From positions 4,795,685 to 4,859,684 of the forward strand of contig NC_014012.1 in NCBI RefSeq assembly GCF_000091325.1: a stretch of DNA of 64,000 nucleotides, given 5' to 3'. The position numbers and the translations under genes were made by a program. Positions 7,505 through 17,639 of this stretch are shown one piece after another (the first letter of the stretch is position 1; the number at the start of each line of letters is the position of its first letter). The notes under the pieces were generated by a model. That model did no database searches. It was not told the origin of the DNA and saw nothing but the letters and a program-made list of their open reading frames with translations. This DNA is from Shewanella violacea DSS12. Its GTDB lineage: Bacteria; Pseudomonadota; Gammaproteobacteria; Enterobacterales; Shewanellaceae.

Positions 7505-9076
7505 TTATTCCTCGCGAGTAACGCGTAACACCTCTTCGAGGGTGGTTTTTCCGGCCAGAACCTTACTCATGCCATCATGACGAATACTCGGTGTGGTTTG
7601 ACGAATAAGCTTCTCGATGGCTAACTCACCACGTCCTGTATGGATAAGTTCACGGATTTCGTCATTAACGATAAGCAGTTCATGAATACCCGTTCGACCG
7701 CGATAACCATTATTGCCACAAGACTTACAGCCTTCGGCGCGATATATGATCCTTTGATCATCATCAACAAGACCGAGTAACTTACGTTCACTAAGATCGG
7801 GTACATGTTCAGATTTACAATTAGGGCACAAGGTTCGAATCAAACGCTGGGCCAGCACGCCCAACAGACTCGATGAGACAAGGAAAGGCTCCACCCCCAT
7901 ATCTTGTAAGCGAGTGATGGAACCAGATGCGGTATTAGTGTGAAGAGTCGATAACACCATATGACCAGTTAATGATGCCTGGACGGCAATCTGAGCCGTT
8001 TCCAAGTCACGGATCTCACCTATCATCACCACATCGGGATCTTGTCGCAGTATCGCTCTTAGGCCACGAGCGAACGTCATGTCAACCTTAGCGTTTACCT
8101 GAGTCTGACCCACCCCCTCAAGTTCATACTCGATAGGATCTTCAACCGTAAGAATATTGGTGTCTTTGGAGTTCAGCTCGCTAAGACCAGCATATAGAGT
8201 TGTACTCTTACCCGAGCCCGTAGGACCAGTTACCAAGATAATGCCATGGGGCTTGCGGATCAATTCATCGAATTGAATACGGATCTGCTCTGTCATACCA
8301 AGTTGAACTAGGTCTAAGTTACCGGTATTTTTGTCCAGCAGGCGCAATACCACACGCTCGCCGTGACTCGACGGCATAGTCGACACACGTACATCGACGG
8401 CACGACCACCGATTCGCAGTGAGATACGACCATCTTGGGGTACTCGCTTCTCAGCAATATCCAGACGTGCCATCACCTTGATACGAGAAACCAATAAAGA
8501 TGAAAGCTTACGATTGGGCTTGAGCACCTCTTTCAACATGCCATCGACCCGGAAGCGAACAATTAGCTGCTTCTCATAGGTCTCGATATGAATATCTGAG
8601 GCTTCCTCTTTGATCGCTTCCGATAACAAGGCGTTGATCAACTTGATGATAGGCGCATCGTCATCGCCTTCGAGCAGATCCTCTGTCTGAGGTAACTCTT
8701 CGGCTAACGTATACAGGTCCATCTCATTGCCAATATCTTCCATCAACTGCTGAGCCTCGGAAGAATTAGCCTGATATGCATGAGTTAATCTAGCCTCAAA
8801 TTCGGCCGGTACCAGCTGCACCAAAGGCAGTTCACGCCCCGTGTAGCGTCTAACCTCTAGCAGAGCAGACAAAGGAGTCTCGGCGGTATGATACAAGGTC
8901 AAAGCATCGTCGACACCCGCATCTAGCACCACATAGAAACGATGAGAGAAAGCGAAGGGTAAGCGCTCCCTGCTATCGGAACGATACTCTTCATCACTGT
9001 CGATTTCAGCATCTTGCCAAACCTCTTCAGAAACTAAAGCCAGCTCATCACTCTGAGGGATTTGAGTATTACTCAT
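7505..9076 (-). CDS. gspE: type II secretion ATPase E (GspE)
   Basis: GspE is the cytoplasmic hexameric ATPase that drives the pseudopilus. The protein has N1/N2 domains, then SDIHIETYE, Walker [16 protein letters not shown], the Asp box [14 protein letters not shown], Walker [15 protein letters not shown], the His box [16 protein letters not shown], and the zinc tetracysteine formed by CPNC and [12 protein letters not shown]. The start at 9076 (MSNTQIPQ) overlaps the gspD stop by 8 bases; a start at 9088 (MITPMSNT) is also open and no strong ribosome-binding site decides. Length about 523 residues is normal. Confidence 0.97.
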   Translation of the reverse strand: MSNTQIPQSDELALVSEEVWQDAEIDSDEEYRSDSRERLPFAFSHRFYVVLDAGVDDALTLYHTAETPLSALLEVRRYTGRELPLVQLVPAEFEARLTHAYQANSSEAQQLMEDIGNEMDLYTLAEELPQTEDLLEGDDDAPIIKLINALLSEAIKEEASDIHIETYEKQLIVRFRVDGMLKEVLKPNRKLSSLLVSRIKVMARLDIAEKRVPQDGRISLRIGGRAVDVRVSTMPSSHGERVVLRLLDKNTGNLDLVQLGMTEQIRIQFDELIRKPHGIILVTGPTGSGKSTTLYAGLSELNSKDTNILTVEDPIEYELEGVGQTQVNAKVDMTFARGLRAILRQDPDVVMIGEIRDLETAQIAVQASLTGHMVLSTLHTNTASGSITRLQDMGVEPFLVSSSLLGVLAQRLIRTLCPNCKSEHVPDLSERKLLGLVDDDQRIIYRAEGCKSCGNNGYRGRTGIHELLIVNDEIRELIHTGRGELAIEKLIRQTTPSIRHDGMSKVLAGKTTLEEVLRVTREE

Positions 9077-11207
9077 CGGCGTTATCATCAGTATCTAGAG
9101 ACTTATCGTGTTCCTTGCTCTCGGAGATGCTCTTAAGGGCAGGGTCTGTCTTACGCATTCTTGTCTCCAGACCTTTACCCTCTTTGTAGCGCTGTAGAAT
9201 ATCATTGACCTCAGGCGGCAGGTATTCAGACTGGTTCCACTCTTCGAGTATAGGCACATCGGTATTCGGCATCAGATTAATGCCTCGCTCTTGCTGCTCT
9301 AACTGCAGCGCACGGAAATAGTTATACTTGCGACCTGCTATGCCTTCCATTGTGATGCCATCACGAATAATGGTTGGCTTGATGAATATCATCAGGTTTT
9401 TCTTCTTCTTACTGCTAGATGAAGACCTAAACAGATGGCCAATTAGCGGTAAATCACCGAGGAAAGGTACCTTCTGCACACTCTCCTGCACCTCTTCGTT
9501 GATCAGGCCACCTAAGACGACAATCTGACCCGAGTCAGCCATCACAGTAGTGGTCAAACGACGGGTTGCAAAGGTAACATCGACAGCAGTCTTACCATTG
9601 ATACCCGAAACTTCCTGCTCAATAGTCAGCTTAACTGAGCTGCCTTCGTTAATCTGGGGAATAACTTTTAACTTTACCCCCACCTCTTTACGCTCGACGG
9701 TAGTGAAAGGGTTTTCGTTGCCATTACTCGAACTCTGGCTACCGGTTAAAATGGGAACCTCGTCACCCACTATAAATGAGGCTTCCTGGTTATCTAGAGT
9801 CGTGATAGAAGGTGTCGCCAATACATTTGACTTGGTATCGCTAGATACCGCCTGAATCAAGGCTGCGAAGTCACCTGTGGCCACTCCCCAGGCCATACCA
9901 TTAACTTTACCCAACGCTTGGGCTAACAGTGTGATGTCACCGGGAGTATCCGGGTTATCGGTACAGGTTTTATTGTCGCCTGAACCTGTACATGTCTGTG
10001 AGGCTTTCTGATCCTTGGCCAACCAGACACCGGCACCAATCTCACCAATTGTCGGGCCTAAGTTATTAAACTGAGTACCACCACCCGATGCCGTAGCCCA
10101 CTGGATGCCGAAACCAACGTCATCGCCCTCGGCCACTTCAACGATTATCGCCTCGACTAATACCTGAGCACGACGAATATCCAGCTGATTGATCACGCTA
10201 TCTATGGTGCGCATCTGATCCGGTTGCGCCGTAATAACAAGGGCATTCGTCTCGGCATGGGCCATGATATTGATATCTTTACGGCGTTTATTACCACCTG
10301 GCTTACCACCACCATCTTTATCGCTGGACAGCTGATCGGCTAAGCCCATCAATACTTCGACAAGATCTTCTGCATTGGCATATCTCAGATAGCGAACCTT
10401 AGTATTACCTGTACTGGCCTGCTCCGCGTCTAGCTTCCTGATTAATTCGACCACGCGTTGACGGCCCTTCACATCACCACTGACAATCACGGCATTCATA
10501 CGCTCATCGGCAACCACTTTAGGCGCCTGACTCGACTGAGACTTGTTGCCAGTTACACGATTTAAGGTCTCTATGATACGAACTATCTCACCGGCAGATG
10601 CAAAGTTGAGGGGGACCACCTTCACTTCGGTATCGCCTTGCTTGTCGACGCGACGAACAATTTCGACCAGCTTGTTTACCACGGCCGCGCGACCAGAGAT
10701 CATCAAGACATTCGATGGATCATAGTTAACTACGTTACCGCCGCCGGCATTATCATTAAGCTGACGTAGCAGAGGGGCAAGTTGTTTCGCTTCCGTGTTG
10801 TATAGGGCCACGATGCGAGTCACCATCTCATCGCCAACACCTGGAGTATCATCATCAGCCACACGAATAGATGCTGTTTTAGCATCCTTATCTTTGATCA
10901 CCTTGATGATATTGTTATCCATCTCTACGACGGCATAACCATAGACCTGCAGCACATTGAGGAAGAATTGATAATATTGCTCATCATCGAGTAGATCATA
11001 GCTGCGGACATTGATCTTACCGCGAACCGTGGGATCGACAATAATGGTACGGTTGAGGTTTTTACCAACGATATTGATAAATTCCTGGATATCAGTTCCT
11101 TTAAAATTAGCCGCATATTGCTCTGACCAAGCAAGTGTAGGAGTTAAAAGAGCGGCTCCCATCACAAGTCCTGCAATTAATTTTCTGCGAAAACTCTTAT
11201 TATTCAT
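9069..11207 (-). CDS. gspD: type II secretion outer-membrane secretin D (GspD)
   Basis: GspD forms the 15-subunit outer-membrane channel. From the ATG at 11207 the protein starts [20 protein letters not shown] with a signal peptide probably cut after LAWS|E. N0 to N3 domains follow ([36 protein letters not shown]), then the secretin core with [44 protein letters not shown] and [15 protein letters not shown] longer frame opens at 11255 but the extra residues are not signal-like; TGGGAA lies upstream of 11207. The C-terminal S-domain is present (about 60 charged residues), so outer-membrane targeting probably uses a pilotin encoded elsewhere. Confidence 0.96.
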   Translation of the reverse strand: MNNKSFRRKLIAGLVMGAALLTPTLAWSEQYAANFKGTDIQEFINIVGKNLNRTIIVDPTVRGKINVRSYDLLDDEQYYQFFLNVLQVYGYAVVEMDNNIIKVIKDKDAKTASIRVADDDTPGVGDEMVTRIVALYNTEAKQLAPLLRQLNDNAGGGNVVNYDPSNVLMISGRAAVVNKLVEIVRRVDKQGDTEVKVVPLNFASAGEIVRIIETLNRVTGNKSQSSQAPKVVADERMNAVIVSGDVKGRQRVVELIRKLDAEQASTGNTKVRYLRYANAEDLVEVLMGLADQLSSDKDGGGKPGGNKRRKDINIMAHAETNALVITAQPDQMRTIDSVINQLDIRRAQVLVEAIIVEVAEGDDVGFGIQWATASGGGTQFNNLGPTIGEIGAGVWLAKDQKASQTCTGSGDNKTCTDNPDTPGDITLLAQALGKVNGMAWGVATGDFAALIQAVSSDTKSNVLATPSITTLDNQEASFIVGDEVPILTGSQSSSNGNENPFTTVERKEVGVKLKVIPQINEGSSVKLTIEQEVSGINGKTAVDVTFATRRLTTTVMADSGQIVVLGGLINEEVQESVQKVPFLGDLPLIGHLFRSSSSSKKKKNLMIFIKPTIIRDGITMEGIAGRKYNYFRALQLEQQERGINLMPNTDVPILEEWNQSEYLPPEVNDILQRYKEGKGLETRMRKTDPALKSISESKEHDKSLDTDDNADE

Positions 11208-11305
11208 TATTTTAATTCCCATAAACCCATTAGTTCGCCCATAAGGCTCAAACAAATACTGAGGAGGTGTGAAGACTAGGAATTCGTCTCACCCTCTAAT
11301 TTTAA

Positions 11306-12214
11306 TTATTCCGGTAAACTGAACATGATCTCTATTAGCTGACCATCTCTTTCGACCATAAGAGATATTTCAGTTAATTCAGGTAACTGGGCCATCACTT
11401 CCATGGACTGGCTCATTGAAGTGAGATCATAACCATTCATAGACTTAGCAAGATCATTGGTTTTAAATCCAGCTCGTTTAAACAGCTCTCTGTCTTTGCC
11501 TGGATTCAAACGGTAGCCACTTAACTCACCGTTACGACGTACGGGTGATATGGATAAAAAGTCTGTAATTTTACCTGGATCGGCCAGTAACTCTTCACGA
11601 GACCGCTTTATATCTTGGGCTACCTGCTGATTTTTGCGCTTATCTATCTTCCTCACCGATTTGGCTCGTTGAAGTTGCTTATTAGCCTGACCGTTAGTCT
11701 CATATTTAAGACCATCGAGCATTAAGGTCTCATAACGTCCCGAATTGGTAATTATGATGCGATCGGCGTAGACCTCTTTAAGGGATGCTGAGGTGCCTTT
11801 AATCTTATCGCCTAGACCATAAGTATTCTGAGTTCCCCCAGAGGCAATAACCGCTAAGCCTTTCTGCTGTATGGTCGAGGCGACCACGCCAGTTAACTGA
11901 ATCGATAGGGAGGTTTTGGGAGCGTCAGTGATCATCTCAGCGACGGGCTCAGCCTCAGACTTAGCCGTATCGGCATCCACCTTGCCAAAAAGCGCCAGTT
12001 TTTGCAGCACTCCAATATTCACATCACTTCTGGAGCTGCTATTAACTGGCGTCGGGCGCCAGGTTTGAGCCCCATCCGATACAGGAATGAGCTTCCAGGT
12101 GATCTGGGCAAAAAGGTAAATAACAAGCACTAAAACAAGCCAAAAAGTAGCTGAACTCAAAGGCTTATGTGGTATGTCTGCGACCTTGGTAATAACTTTA
12201 TCTAATAAATCCAT
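11306..12214 (-). CDS. gspC: type II secretion protein C (GspC)
   Basis: GspC links the inner-membrane platform to the GspD periplasmic gate and takes part in substrate selection. The 302-residue protein has a cytoplasmic N-terminus, one membrane helix (about 23-40, TFWLVLVLVIYLFAQI), the HR domain (LSIQLTGVVAS, GLAVIASGGTQNTYGLGDKI) and a C-terminal PDZ-like domain (GYRLNPGKDRELFKRAGFKT). It is the first gene of the cluster and reads away from hslR, so the gsp promoter should lie within 12215-12491. Confidence 0.95.
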   Translation of the reverse strand: MDLLDKVITKVADIPHKPLSSATFWLVLVLVIYLFAQITWKLIPVSDGAQTWRPTPVNSSSRSDVNIGVLQKLALFGKVDADTAKSEAEPVAEMITDAPKTSLSIQLTGVVASTIQQKGLAVIASGGTQNTYGLGDKIKGTSASLKEVYADRIIITNSGRYETLMLDGLKYETNGQANKQLQRAKSVRKIDKRKNQQVAQDIKRSREELLADPGKITDFLSISPVRRNGELSGYRLNPGKDRELFKRAGFKTNDLAKSMNGYDLTSMSQSMEVMAQLPELTEISLMVERDGQLIEIMFSLPE

Positions 12215-12491
12215 ATTTATGTGGACCCTCTATACAGGTCTCTGTTCTGATTATAATAATTTAGTAAATCCTGACTCATGCTAACTCACACTGTTGAGCG
12301 CAACAAGAGTAACAAGCTTATAACAGCTGCATAATTGGCTAGACTAGCCAAATTATGCTAAATTTACGCGCAGAATAAGGGTGTAAAACCGACAGCTATC
12401 TTAGGTGATTCGCGAGTTTTATAGAGATTTAATTACCCAGCATGTGAACTCGCCATCATTATATAGCACTTGATTACACTACGGAGACTCA

Positions 12492-12890
12492 ATGACTAAA
12501 TCCCTCGAACCCACAAGCTCGGTCCGACTGGATAAGTGGCTTTGGGCCGCACGCTTCTATAAAACACGTGCTATCGCCAAAGAGAAGATTAATGGTGGCA
12601 AAGTGCACTATAACGGCCAACGCACCAAATCGAGTAAAATGGCTGAGTTAGATGCCGTAATAACATTAAGACAAGGCTATGACGAAAAAGAAATAGTCAT
12701 CAAAAAACTGTCAGAACAGCGACAAAAAGCAATTTTGGCACAAACTCTATACCAAGAAACACCCGAAAGCATAGCCAAGCGAGAGACATACGCAGAGGCG
12801 AGGCGGTTGAATATACTGAATAATCCAGCACCGGACCACAAACCAGACAAGAAACAACGACGCCAGCTCATACGCTTTAAAGAAGGCTAA
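12492..12890 (+). CDS. hslR: ribosome-associated heat shock protein Hsp15 (HslR)
   Basis: HslR binds free 50S subunits carrying nascent peptidyl-tRNA and helps recycle stalled ribosomes. The protein has an S4 RNA-binding domain (VRLDKWLWAARFYKTRAIAK, then INGGKVHYNGQRTKSSK) and a basic, lysine/arginine-rich C-terminal helix ending in KQRRQLIRFKEG. Length 132 matches the family. GGAG lies 6 bases before the ATG. hslO follows on the same strand, as in E. coli. Confidence 0.96.
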   Translation: MTKSLEPTSSVRLDKWLWAARFYKTRAIAKEKINGGKVHYNGQRTKSSKMAELDAVITLRQGYDEKEIVIKKLSEQRQKAILAQTLYQETPESIAKRETYAEARRLNILNNPAPDHKPDKKQRRQLIRFKEG

Positions 12891-12979
12891 GCGTTGAAAA
12901 ATTGATACCTAGCCACCATATACTAGTTTAATTGGCGCCGATACATAGGCTTCATACTAAATGTAATTGTGAGATTGAG

Positions 12980-13843
12980 ATGAGTAAAGATAATTTACAC
13001 CGCTACCTATTTGAAAATGCAGACGTTCGTGGCGAATTAGTGCAACTCGAGAAGAGTTATCAAGAAATTTTGTCTGCCCACAAATATCCAGTACAACTTC
13101 AGCACCTACTGGGCGAACTTATGGCGGCAACATCTCTGCTTACCGCGACACTGAAATTCAATGGTGATATCAGTGTACAACTTCAGGGTGACGGTCCAGT
13201 ATCACTTGCCGTTATCAATGGTAACAACCTACAACAGATACGTGGTGTAGCTCGCTGGAATGGTGACTTGAAGCAAGACGCCGATCTGCAGCAACTATTC
13301 GGCAATAAAGGCTATATGGTAATCACCCTCACGCCTACCGATGGTGAGCGTTATCAAGGTGTAGTAGCACTAGACAAGAGCACCTTAGCTGCCTGCCTCG
13401 AAGATTATTTCGCTCAATCTGAACAGTTACCTACCTATATCAAGTTGTTTGCCAATGGCCAACAAGCTGCAGGTATGTTGCTGCAAGTATTACCTAGCGA
13501 AGGTGAACATAATGTAGGTTTTGAGCATTTAGAGCAGCTTACAGCAACAGTGAAGGCTGAAGAACTGTATGATCTTGAAGCCGAAGATGTACTTCATCGT
13601 CTCTACCATCAAGAAGAAGTACGTCTTTTCGAACCGACCCAAGTCACCTTCTCTTGTACCTGTTCCAGAGAACGCACTGCTAAGGCTGTTCGCACAGTCC
13701 CTAAAACCGAAATAGATGCCATCATTGCCGAACTAGGTAAAGTTGATATGGGCTGCGAGTATTGCAACACCAACTATAGCTTCGATTCCATCGATATCGC
13801 AGCTATCTTCAGCAATGCTCAGTCTCCCGCGACTAAACAGTAA
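12980..13843 (+). CDS. hslO: redox-regulated chaperone Hsp33 (HslO)
   Basis: Hsp33 is a holdase switched on by oxidative unfolding when its zinc centre is lost. The start at 12980 gives [20 protein letters not shown], the normal N-terminus; the frame is open to 12932 but the extra residues are not conserved-looking. The four zinc cysteines are all there: FSCTCSRER (CxC) and [10 protein letters not shown] (CxxC). Length about 287 residues is normal. The gene is followed by a strong terminator. Confidence 0.97.
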   Translation: MSKDNLHRYLFENADVRGELVQLEKSYQEILSAHKYPVQLQHLLGELMAATSLLTATLKFNGDISVQLQGDGPVSLAVINGNNLQQIRGVARWNGDLKQDADLQQLFGNKGYMVITLTPTDGERYQGVVALDKSTLAACLEDYFAQSEQLPTYIKLFANGQQAAGMLLQVLPSEGEHNVGFEHLEQLTATVKAEELYDLEAEDVLHRLYHQEEVRLFEPTQVTFSCTCSRERTAKAVRTVPKTEIDAIIAELGKVDMGCEYCNTNYSFDSIDIAAIFSNAQSPATKQ

Positions 13844-13865
13844 TATAAACAATATCAATGAATCT

Positions 13866-13891
13866 AGGATGCCATAGGCATCCTTTTTTTT
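13866..13891 (+). terminator. intrinsic terminator of hslO
   Basis: Stem AGGATGCC-ATA-GGCATCCT is followed by eight T residues on the plus strand, 22 bases after the hslO stop. Confidence 0.9.
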
Positions 13892-13914
13892 ATCTCAAAA
13901 GTTATCGACTGACA

Positions 13915-14547
13915 TTAAAGCGTTATTTTCCAGCTTTTCTCTGTTTGAACCTGATGGCCTGAGATTGTTGCAATGATCTTGCTAGCGGCTTGCTGTTTTA
14001 AGAGGGGAAAATGGTCGCGGACATAGTCGTCATGATCTTCTTCGCTCAACCAATAGCTAGTAACCAGATAACGCTGAGGCTCATGGATAAATTGCCATAA
14101 GTGTCCACCCAAGAACCCCTCAAGCTTCTGCATCCCAGGATTCCAGAGATCTTGCTGCTCCTGAATAAATAGATCTGCCTTAGTTGGGCTCACCTGACAA
14201 TCGGCAATACGCATAAAACCGCAATCTGCTTGCCTATCTTCCGAGCGTTCGATAGAGCCTGGTATAGTCATCACAGCTTGTAAATATGAGACAGAAATAG
14301 CACTGTAAGTACCCGCTTGATTGGTATTCTCGGCGATAACATCGTGTTCTAACGTCATAAAAGCCTGAATGCTATTCATGTCTCGCCAAAGAGCCAAGAT
14401 AATCGCCTTGCCAGTTGTCCGCTCCCAACCTCCAAGCTGAGATATAAAACCATCACAGGGCGCCGTTTCCTGCCAAAGACCTTGCCCCTTAGAAAATTCA
14501 GGCCTCATCTGTGACGTCACATCACATCGAATATATTTAGCTATCAT
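13915..14547 (-). CDS. DUF4937-type protein with two ferredoxin-like (ABM-type) halves
   Basis: The 210-residue protein begins MIAKYIRCDV and shows FSKGQGLWQE, GFISQLGGWE and ILALWRDMNSIQAFM, which resembles DUF4937/YdbC-type proteins related to antibiotic biosynthesis monooxygenase folds. The second half repeats the pattern (LFIQEQQDLWNPGMQKLEGF, YLVTSYWLSEEDHDDYVRDH), so two dimeric alpha-beta barrel units are likely fused. No signal peptide is seen, so it should be cytoplasmic. AAGGA lies 6 bases before the ATG. It follows a small membrane-protein gene by 27 bases, so the two probably share a transcript. Substrate unknown. Confidence 0.7.
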   Translation of the reverse strand: MIAKYIRCDVTSQMRPEFSKGQGLWQETAPCDGFISQLGGWERTTGKAIILALWRDMNSIQAFMTLEHDVIAENTNQAGTYSAISVSYLQAVMTIPGSIERSEDRQADCGFMRIADCQVSPTKADLFIQEQQDLWNPGMQKLEGFLGGHLWQFIHEPQRYLVTSYWLSEEDHDDYVRDHFPLLKQQAASKIIATISGHQVQTEKSWKITL

Positions 14548-14574
14548 GTCATTCCTTAACCTAACTCAAGGTCT

Positions 14575-14913
14575 TTAAAACAAGAAATCGATTCTTCTAT
14601 GGACTGGTGAGTCGGTAAAACCTTCTGTTTCAACATCATATTTTGCCCCAATCTCGATTCGATTATAGATAGCCTCCGTGGTGATAAAGCTCTCTTCTGG
14701 AGTAACAATATAGAAGGTTGGTACACCCGAACAATTAGCTGCAGAACAAGCAGGGCTCCACTCTAGGTTTTTATTCACGACTTCAATGTTGAGCACCTGA
14801 TTACTGAGTTCAAACCAGCTGAATACAATGACACCAAGTAAGATAAATGTAGGCACCAGAAACTTGGCAATGCGTGTCAGCCGCTTAAAGTTCTCATCTT
14901 GATCTTGTGGCAT
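14575..14913 (-). CDS. small single-pass membrane protein of unknown function
   Basis: I do not recognise this 112-residue protein. It has a short charged N-terminus (MPQDQDENFKRLTRIAK), one membrane helix (about residues 18-34, FLVPTFILLGVIVFSWF), and an external domain with two close cysteines (SPACSAANCSG) that could form a disulfide in the periplasm. AAAGGA lies 6 bases before the ATG. It is the first gene of a probable two-gene unit with the DUF4937-type gene. The external domain gives no further clue. Confidence 0.65.
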   Translation of the reverse strand: MPQDQDENFKRLTRIAKFLVPTFILLGVIVFSWFELSNQVLNIEVVNKNLEWSPACSAANCSGVPTFYIVTPEESFITTEAIYNRIEIGAKYDVETEGFTDSPVHRRIDFLF

Positions 14914-15128
14914 ATATTTCCTTTATTCTTGGGAGCTGGGGAGCAACATCCAAGAATCTAAATTTAAAATGAAACTCAACATCATGATTCAACTAGCTCT
15001 AGACAGAGAATGTCATAGATGAATTAAAGCAAAATATAGGTTCAAAATCGGTATACATTTCTGCTGCCCAGCATTCAGCTCTAAACCTTGCGTACACTTC
15101 TCTGAATGGTGTTGCGATGAGGTTAGCC

Positions 15129-15347
15129 TCATCGGCCATTATGCTGGAAAAAATCTTCAGATTTAATCACTATATAGATAAATTCAGCTTCCTTGGTTTG
15201 CTCAAAGAAAACTGAGTCCCAAAAATAACGTTTTTGCGCCATCTCGTTTCTTGGGTATTCAATATGCTCACGCATATAAGTGATCAAATGCTCTAAGTGT
15301 GGACGAGAATCTGGCTGTAACTTAATTTTTAATAGCTTAGCTTCCAT
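15129..15347 (-). CDS. small DUF6176-like protein, possibly shortened
   Basis: From the ATG at 15347 the 72-residue product starts MEAKLLKIKLQPDS and continues with EHLITYMREHIEYPRNEMAQ, DSVFFEQTKEAEFIYIVIKS. This pattern (short beta strand, helix, then an F-E-x-x-x-E-x-x-Y/F strand) resembles DUF6176, a small ferredoxin-like fold. The frame is open upstream to 15401 but the extra residues look like random hydrophobic sequence. The product ends abruptly (EDFFQHNGR), shorter than I expect for the family, so it may be truncated. No good ribosome-binding site was found at either start. Confidence 0.5.
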   Translation of the reverse strand: MEAKLLKIKLQPDSRPHLEHLITYMREHIEYPRNEMAQKRYFWDSVFFEQTKEAEFIYIVIKSEDFFQHNGR

Positions 15348-15749
15348 ATTGAACAAGACCATAAACCCATAAAAAACCATCATATTCCACAATTGAAGCA
15401 TACTAGATTAAATAATTTTCACTCACCAAGACTTAAGAGTCATATCCGAACTAACAAAATATTCTAGTGTAGAGGCAACTTAGGGTATCGAAAACATGGA
15501 TGTTTTAGTTAAGCGGCCATGGATGGCTTCACAGCGTCCCGAAAAGGTACCTGCACATAAGCGAGCCGCAGGCTATTAATTACCATTCACTATGACTGCC
15601 ACATCAACTTTCCGACACTAAAAAATATACCAGCCTTCATTTCAAGGCCGAAAGTAAAGTGGCCATAACTTTAAGATCTTCTCTTGTACTCATTACAATT
15701 TTAATGAAATATATCAGGCTAATAATAAGACTAATATTGAGTACCTAAG
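15348..15749. other. gene-poor stretch upstream of the M14 peptidase; possible degenerate intergenic repeat
   Basis: No convincing gene is seen. Between about 15491 and 15575 there are two nested mini-palindromes sharing the same core, AAAACATGGATGTTTT and GCCATGGATGGC, followed by a GC-richer segment ending GCGAGCCGCAGG. This composition differs from the AT-rich flanks and looks like a piece of a dispersed intergenic element. An AT-rich segment close to 15700-15740 could hold the promoter of the peptidase gene. Confidence 0.4.
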
Positions 15750-17597
15750 ATGCGTTTCAAACACTTATCAGCCGCCATCTTGGTTAGCCTTGCGAGTTAT
15801 TCCGCTATAGCTAACGATGAAGTCGCTTCTCAGCTAGCAGAGCCCCAAATCGCTAACACTTACATCAACGATGCCATTCTGCCACCAGCTATCGAATGGC
15901 ATGGCAAGAGTGAAGCCCTGCTCCTCAATGCCGATGATGAATGGGCGACCCCCTTCGAGAAAAATGGCCTCAAGACCAGCCCAAGTTATGATGAGACCTT
16001 TGCTTGGCTGGATAAGCTCATAGCCCAGACAGACATGTTAAACAAGGTTAGCCTAGGTAAGAGCCCACAGGGACGCGATATCTGGATGATCATAGCCTCG
16101 AGTGAAGGTGCCAATACGCCAAAAACATTAGCCGAGAAGGGTAAACCTAGTGTGCTGGTTCAGGCGGGGATCCACTCAGGTGAAATAGACGGTAAAGATG
16201 CGGGCATGATGTTACTGCGTGATCTGGTACTAGGAGGTAAAAGCGAATTACTCGACAAGGCTAACCTGTTATTCGTGCCTATTTTTAGTGTCGATGGTCA
16301 CGAGCGTTCAAGCCAATATAATCGGGTAAATCAACGCGGTCCGGTGAATATGGGCTGGCGTACAACATCTAATAACCTTAACTTGAACCGAGACTATGCC
16401 AAGGCCGATGCATTAGAGATGCAGCATATGCTAAGAGCCATCAATGAGTGGCAACCGGATCTTTATATCGATGTCCATGTCACCGATGGCATCGACTATC
16501 AATATGATGTGACCTTCGGCTATAACTTGCCACAGGGACTCAGCCCAGCAAGCTATGCTTGGTTAGAAAACGATTACCGTCCACGTATCGAGTCGGCACT
16601 CACTAGCCAGGGCCATATTCCCGGTCCCTTAGTCTTTGCCATAGATAACACAGACATCACTAAAGGCATGTCCCTATGGAACGCCAGTCCACGTTATTCC
16701 AATGGTTATGGTGATGCCAGACACCTGCCGACTATCTTGATTGAGAACCACAGCCTTAAGCCCTACAAGCAGCGAGTGCTAGGGACCTATGTCATGCTCG
16801 AAGCAACACTCAAAGTAGTAGGTGAGCAGGCCACGAAATTAAAGTCAGCCATCAAGCAGGATAAATTCAACTATCAGCCAAGAGTGACACTCACCTGGAA
16901 AGATGCACAGCAGAAGCAAGGTTGGAACTTTAAGGGCATAGGATATCGCATGGAAAAAAGCCCAATCAGCGGTAATAATATCGTCAGATGGACCGGAGTT
17001 CCTAAGCTTTACCTTAACCTGCCCGTGATAGGCAATACAGTTCCAGACATCAGCGTGACTCGACCTAGTGCTTACTATATTCCGCCACAATGGACTGAAG
17101 TGATTGAGCGTTTGAAAATTCACGGGATCCGCATGACCAGGCTGCTCCAGCCAACAAAGATGAAACTGCAGCAATATGAACTCAGTGAGCCTAAATTCAG
17201 AAGCAAGGATTATGAAGGCAGACAGACGGTGAAGACCGAGGCAAGACTCGAGTCAATTGAGACCGAAATGCCTAGCGGCACGGTAAAAATCGATACCCAG
17301 CAACCCTTGGGCGATCTGGCTATCTTACTACTCGAACCCCAGTCCCCGGATTCTCTGCTGCAGTGGGGATTTTTTAACCCCATATTCACCCGTACCGAAT
17401 ATATCGAAAATTATGCCGTCGAACCTCTAGCGGCTCAAATGCTCAAGGATGACCCTAAGCTAAAGTTGGAATTCGCCACAGCCCTAAAAGATGAAGAATT
17501 TGCGGCAGACCCTAAGGCACGTCTGCGCTGGTTTTATCAGAGAAGCCCCTACTATGATGACCAGTACCAAAAATACCCGGTATTGAGACAGAAATAG
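15750..17597 (+). CDS. secreted M14-family zinc carboxypeptidase
   Basis: The 615-residue protein starts with a signal peptide (MRFKHLSAAILVSLASYSA, cut near IA|NDE), so it acts in the periplasm or outside. The peptidase M14 fold is shown by GRDIWMIIASSEG, the zinc ligands H142 and E145 in AGIHSGEIDGKDAG, the arginine in LNLNRDYAKAD (about residue 214), and the third zinc ligand H243 in YIDVHVTDG. A C-terminal region of about 250 residues beyond the catalytic fold is probably an accessory beta domain. It is transcribed alone. The substrate cannot be told; these enzymes trim peptides or peptidoglycan stems. Confidence 0.85.
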   Translation: MRFKHLSAAILVSLASYSAIANDEVASQLAEPQIANTYINDAILPPAIEWHGKSEALLLNADDEWATPFEKNGLKTSPSYDETFAWLDKLIAQTDMLNKVSLGKSPQGRDIWMIIASSEGANTPKTLAEKGKPSVLVQAGIHSGEIDGKDAGMMLLRDLVLGGKSELLDKANLLFVPIFSVDGHERSSQYNRVNQRGPVNMGWRTTSNNLNLNRDYAKADALEMQHMLRAINEWQPDLYIDVHVTDGIDYQYDVTFGYNLPQGLSPASYAWLENDYRPRIESALTSQGHIPGPLVFAIDNTDITKGMSLWNASPRYSNGYGDARHLPTILIENHSLKPYKQRVLGTYVMLEATLKVVGEQATKLKSAIKQDKFNYQPRVTLTWKDAQQKQGWNFKGIGYRMEKSPISGNNIVRWTGVPKLYLNLPVIGNTVPDISVTRPSAYYIPPQWTEVIERLKIHGIRMTRLLQPTKMKLQQYELSEPKFRSKDYEGRQTVKTEARLESIETEMPSGTVKIDTQQPLGDLAILLLEPQSPDSLLQWGFFNPIFTRTEYIENYAVEPLAAQMLKDDPKLKLEFATALKDEEFAADPKARLRWFYQRSPYYDDQYQKYPVLRQK

Positions 17598-17639
17598 CCC
17601 TAAGACGAATAAGAAGTACTCTCTAGCCGGGACAGATAA

